From positions 1-20,079 of the IMG/VR virus record IMGVR_UViG_3300006854_000131: a stretch of 20,079 nt of DNA, one strand, 5' to 3'. This DNA is from a virus. The notes beneath the pieces are model-generated. The model did no database searches. It was not told the origin of the DNA and was given only the letters and a program-made list of their open reading frames with translations. Below, in pieces: positions 17,900 through 20,079 of the stretch. How positions within the stretch are numbered: the first letter of the stretch is position 1; each line of letters starts with the position of its first letter. A program made the position numbers and the translations under genes.

Positions 17900-18508
17900 A
17901 TGCCTTTACGTGATCCACTATTTGAGGCTCCACGTTGTATTGGATGCGGCGCTTTAGAAGGCGCTATACATGCTGGATGGTGCGATGTGCCTATTCAACG
18001 TGCAGCACAGCAAGCACAAGTATTTGATGAAGCTGTACGTCAACTAGAAACACGAATAACAGTTGCAGAGCAGCGTTTACAAGCTGAATTTGAAGTAGAG
18101 TCTACGGTAGATGAAATAGCGCCATCGGAAGTTAGATGGGACCCGAGTAGGCTTCCTTCGTGGAATACGGCGACTGTAGCAACAGATACAAACGCTAGAG
18201 ACGCGATATTTGGCGTAATGGAATCGTGGGCTACGCTAGCGAATAATAGGCCAGACGTAGACCCGCCTCGTAGGCGTTTGCTAAGAACGAGACCACGAGC
18301 ACAGACAAGGCCAGTAGCGAAAAGGCCTAAAGTGCTTACGTTGAAAAGAGCTAGGCAGATATTCCTAGATGCTTTAGAGGAATTGTCTGTAGATCATGTA
18401 CGTAGAGACTTTGTTATGCTACTAGAAGCTCAATTTCCACGGACACCTTGGGGTAAGCTGGAAAAGACAGCGAAGCGGATATTACAAGAAGCCGGATTGG
18501 AGGTGTAA
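17900..18508 (+). CDS. Zn-motif and coiled-coil protein, unknown function
   Basis: 202 residues behind AGGAGGTGGTGA. The N-terminus has CIGC (13-16) and a nearby WC (28), a possible zinc site. Residues about 35-65 form a Gln/Glu-rich coiled coil. The middle is Pro/Arg-rich and flexible (RRRLLRTRPRAQTRP), and the C-terminal 60 residues are helical and charged. The basic linker suggests nucleic-acid or protein binding. Same operon as the amidoligase genes. Confidence 0.68.
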   Translation: MPLRDPLFEAPRCIGCGALEGAIHAGWCDVPIQRAAQQAQVFDEAVRQLETRITVAEQRLQAEFEVESTVDEIAPSEVRWDPSRLPSWNTATVATDTNARDAIFGVMESWATLANNRPDVDPPRRRLLRTRPRAQTRPVAKRPKVLTLKRARQIFLDALEELSVDHVRRDFVMLLEAQFPRTPWGKLEKTAKRILQEAGLEV

Positions 18509-18509
18509 G

Positions 18510-18725
18510 GTGTCAGGTTGGAATCTACCTCCCGGTGTTTCGGTATCACGAATACCGGGGAATGAGCCAGAGTCAGACTTGTACGAAAAGGTCTATGGCA
18601 TGTTGACAAGAGCATGGGCCTATGGGTATACGTTGTCAGATATCGAAGCTATATGGGAAGATATCTGTGACGCGAATGAAATACCGACAATGGAGGAAGC
18701 CAGTGATGACGGATTACCATTCTGA
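18510..18725 (+). CDS. Small acidic protein, unknown function
   Basis: 71 residues from a GTG start one base after the previous stop, with GGAGG upstream. Mostly helical after residue 22 (ESDLYEKVYGMLTRAWAYG, then LSDIEAIWEDICDAN) and acidic at the end. No motif recognised. Confidence 0.58.
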   Translation: MSGWNLPPGVSVSRIPGNEPESDLYEKVYGMLTRAWAYGYTLSDIEAIWEDICDANEIPTMEEASDDGLPF

Positions 18726-18861
18726 TAAACGATATGCGGACTGGCTGAAAGTGTACGACGAAGAAGTTCGGGACAAAGTAAGGCATTTTGCTGCTGGTGT
18801 ATGGCAGGCAGTTAAGTCTGTGCAACGCTATGACTTAGCTGATCCTGAGGATTCAAAGTAG
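18706..18861 (+). CDS. Small helical protein, unknown function
   Basis: 51 residues from the ATG at 18706, preceded by GGAGGA in the end of the previous gene and overlapping it by 20 nt. A longer frame back to 18622 exists but would lie wholly within that gene. Charged helix in the centre (RYADWLKVYDEEVRDKVRHF). Unknown function; last gene of the operon. Confidence 0.55.
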   Translation: MTDYHSDKRYADWLKVYDEEVRDKVRHFAAGVWQAVKSVQRYDLADPEDSK

Positions 18862-18914
18862 GTTGGATTGTTGACAATACTAGGTGTTTGGTTAGATTTA
18901 CTTAGAAGTTCTAA

Positions 18915-18923
18915 TGGTATATT
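18915..18923 (+). promoter_or_regulatory. Extended -10 promoter candidate before the structured leader
   Basis: TGGTATATT fits the extended -10 pattern (TGn plus a -10 hexamer). The -35 region is poor. A TTGACA at 18871 is too far away to act with it but could drive its own weak promoter. Confidence 0.3.
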
Positions 18924-18949
18924 TTATTGGCTATAGCATAACACGTCGC

Positions 18950-18971
18950 GGCGTGCTTGTATACGCCTTTT
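18950..18971 (+). terminator. Terminator-like hairpin 1 in the leader
   Basis: GGCGTG/TACGCC stem followed by TTTT. It overlaps a competing CACG/CGTG hairpin. Confidence 0.45.
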
Positions 18972-19066
18972 AGAATGGCTGAAAGTCCGATGTTTGGCAG
19001 CAGCCTGTAACTAAAATTGCGACGTTCGGTTAGTAGCAAGGCTCCACATTAGCCCGTTGTTTGTAC

Positions 19067-19090
19067 AACGGTTAGCTAGTACCGTTTTTT
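19067..19090 (+). terminator. Terminator-like hairpin 2 in the leader
   Basis: AACGGT-(8 nt)-ACCGTT followed by further T residues, ending 28 nt before the GTG start. Its 5' arm is shared with an upstream hairpin, so only one of the two can form. Confidence 0.5.
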
Positions 19091-19117
19091 CACTCCGTAG
19101 CAAGGGGGAATAAAGAC

Positions 19118-19399
19118 GTGATCGAAGTTAAATCTAGCGAGCTAAGGGGCCGTTTAAAGGTGTCTTGGGTGTCGGGTACAGAAGTATTCGACATCGAAAA
19201 CATGGGCACCTTTTGCAGAGGGGAGCCAGCGGTTTTACTTGTATATCTAAAATCGCTGGCCCCTTTGCGTCTTAAGCGATATAAAGAACGCAAAGCTGTA
19301 CTTTGCTTTAAGCATAAGCATTATCAAGCATTACGTAGACCGAGAACGAATTGTACAGAATGCTGGGAGGCGTATAATGAACGACATGAAGTGTCCTGA
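19118..19399 (+). CDS. Small protein with C-terminal CTEC, containing a long hairpin
   Basis: 93 residues from a GTG start with AAGGGGGAA upstream. The middle is hydrophobic (EPAVLLVYLKSLAPLRL) and the C-terminal part basic, with CFKHKH (His after Cys) and CTEC, a probable zinc site. The mRNA contains a 16-bp hairpin (19219-19265). Function unknown. It overlaps the next gene by 23 nt. Confidence 0.55.
   Translation: MIEVKSSELRGRLKVSWVSGTEVFDIENMGTFCRGEPAVLLVYLKSLAPLRLKRYKERKAVLCFKHKHYQALRRPRTNCTECWEAYNERHEVS
19219..19265. repeat. Long inverted repeat within the coding region
   Basis: Positions 19225-19236 pair with 19249-19260 over 12 bp (one G-U). After a bulged A at 19224 the stem continues with GGG/CCC and A/T pairs, giving about 16 bp around a 12-nt loop. 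Confidence 0.6.
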
Positions 19400-19817
19400 A
19401 TGTAATGCACCTGTTAAGCAGGCGGGTACGCATCTTGATTTATCGCCTAGGATTGACTACGTGCCCCCCGCAGCGCCCCGAGTACCACTGAAGTCGCCGA
19501 CGTTCGCGGCGGATGATGTGCAAGCGAGCGCGACGATGACGCCACGGTATGCGCGGCGCTTCTCATTGGACGTGGCGGAAGATGCCTTGGCGAAGCTCGC
19601 CCCGGCGGTCCTGCCGTGGGTAGTCGAGCGACTGGCGGGGCAAATTGCCCAGCGGCATCAGGGCGATGTGGAGATAGCAGTCAACGAGTACCTGCGTAAC
19701 CGCGAGTGGGCCGAGCCCGTCATCCGGGAAGCGATCCGCGATGCCGTGCAAGTGGTCGTCCGCGACATGCTCAACAGCTCTCCACTGGGAGATACGTTGC
19801 GCCATGAACAATTCTGA
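19377..19817 (+). CDS. Zinc-motif N-terminus joined to a helical domain by a PAAPR linker
   Basis: 146 residues. CPEC (6-9) begins the protein. A linker with PPAAPRVPLKSP follows, then a helical domain from about residue 60 (DVAEDALAKLAPAVLPWVVE, then NEYLRNREWAEPVIREAI). From about 19460, within this gene, base composition turns markedly GC-rich, with codons unlike upstream genes, so the C-terminal part may have been acquired or fused. Function unknown. Confidence 0.65.
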   Translation: MNDMKCPECNAPVKQAGTHLDLSPRIDYVPPAAPRVPLKSPTFAADDVQASATMTPRYARRFSLDVAEDALAKLAPAVLPWVVERLAGQIAQRHQGDVEIAVNEYLRNREWAEPVIREAIRDAVQVVVRDMLNSSPLGDTLRHEQF

Positions 19818-20079
19818 ATGTGGCCCCGCAGCGCCCCGCAATCGCAACGAGCCGCCAGACCCGGACGTGCGCGAATTGGCCACGCGGCCCCCGGCAGCGC
19901 CCCGACTGGATGCGTTGCTCGATCACGAGCTGGCGCAGTTGCGGGACAACGTACTTGCTGATCTGGCGCTGGCCGACAAATACGAGTACAACGCGCACCT
20001 TCGCGAGCCTCTGCGCCGTCGCTATGACGCGATTGAGGCCGAACGAAAACGTCGGGCGTCCCCCGCAGCGCCAGCGCCC
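19466..20079 (+). repeat. Dispersed CCCCGCAGCGCCCCG repeats encoding PAAPR
   Basis: Exact copies lie at 19466-19480 and 19824-19838. A one-base-longer variant ends at 19904, and a partial copy starts at 20061. In both genes the motif is read in the same frame as Pro-Ala-Ala-Pro(-Arg). Confidence 0.7.
19804..20079 (+). CDS. GC-rich protein with PAAPR motifs, 3' end outside the window
   Basis: ATG at 19804 overlaps the end of the preceding gene by 14 nt, and the frame stays open to the window edge (92 residues). PAAPR-type motifs occur near residues 8, 29 and 88. Between them lies a charged helical stretch (LDALLDHELAQLRDNVLADL, then REPLRRRYDAIEAERKR), probably coiled coil. It shares GC-rich composition and linker motif with its neighbour, so both may form one module. 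Unknown function. Confidence 0.6.
   Translation, partial: MNNSECGPAAPRNRNEPPDPDVRELATRPPAAPRLDALLDHELAQLRDNVLADLALADKYEYNAHLREPLRRRYDAIEAERKRRASPAAPAP

Larger units (their letters stand above)
18930..19117 (+). ncRNA. Highly structured 5' leader (attenuator or riboswitch-like)
   Basis: About 190 nt between the operon end and the next start fold into successive hairpins. CACG/CGTG (18942-18955) competes with GGCGT/ACGCC followed by T4 (18950-18971). GGCTG/CAGCC, ACTAA/TTAGT and GGCT/AGCC follow. CCGTTG/CAACGG (19054-19071) competes with AACGGT/ACCGTT followed by a T run (19067-19090). Two pairs of mutually exclusive hairpins, each including a terminator-like one, suggest conditional read-through. 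I do not recognise a known riboswitch core. Confidence 0.5.

Noticed and set aside
1-20079. CRISPR arrays, insertion sequences or integrase attachment sites
   Set aside because: No regularly spaced direct repeats, transposase, recombinase or tRNA-derived direct repeat pair was seen in the window.

Overview
The window looks like part of a tailed double-stranded DNA phage genome. The virion genes follow the order of short-tailed (podovirus, T7/P22-like) phages: an HK97-fold-like major capsid protein, small head proteins, a head-tail adaptor, a long nozzle-like protein, a C1q-like jelly-roll protein, then Gly/Ala-rich and helical proteins. Ribosome binding sites such as AAGGAGGTGA and promoters of the form TTGACA-N17-TATACT point to a bacterial host read by a housekeeping sigma factor. 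The host cannot be named from the sequence.

Layout. Positions 1-9264 (minus strand) are the virion module, mostly chained by 1-4 nt stop/start overlaps. Positions 9265-9549 are a divergent promoter region with two good promoters and palindromic operator candidates. Positions 9550-10052 hold two small plus-strand genes; the first looks like a ribbon-helix-helix/zinc regulator. Positions 10057-13566 are a promoter-driven array in which I count 30 tRNA genes. If the CAT anticodon is Met, they cover all 20 amino acids. None encodes CCA. The array also contains at least ten non-tRNA structured RNA segments and one small Cys/Tyr/Pro-rich ORF. Positions 13567-14231 are AT-rich, with iteron-like ATGCA repeats, a long inverted repeat and a terminator-like hairpin. 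Positions 14232-15667 hold very small, mostly zinc-ribbon proteins and a 31-nt perfect tRNA minihelix. Positions 15731-18861 form an operon led by an amidoligase-family protein and a class II glutamine amidotransferase. Positions 18862-19117 are a structured leader with mutually exclusive hairpins. From about 19460 the sequence turns GC-rich and carries a repeated P-A-A-P-R coding motif.

Most striking is a 261-nt RNA (12920-13180) between tRNA-Asn and tRNA-Ala. It has the hallmarks of bacterial RNase P RNA: a P1 closing helix, a P2 helix, a P3 hairpin, and conserved regions I and V forming a P4 helix that keeps the bulged uridine, plus a CR-IV-like AGACAGAT and a GGTA resembling L15. A phage that carries its own RNase P RNA inside a 30-tRNA operon could process that operon. 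Several spacers between tRNAs fold as compact RNAs, three of them as H-type pseudoknots. These recall the extra stable RNAs (species 1 and 2) of the T4 tRNA cluster, but I recognise none of them as a known family.

Limits: all calls come from reading the sequence. No database search or folding program was run.
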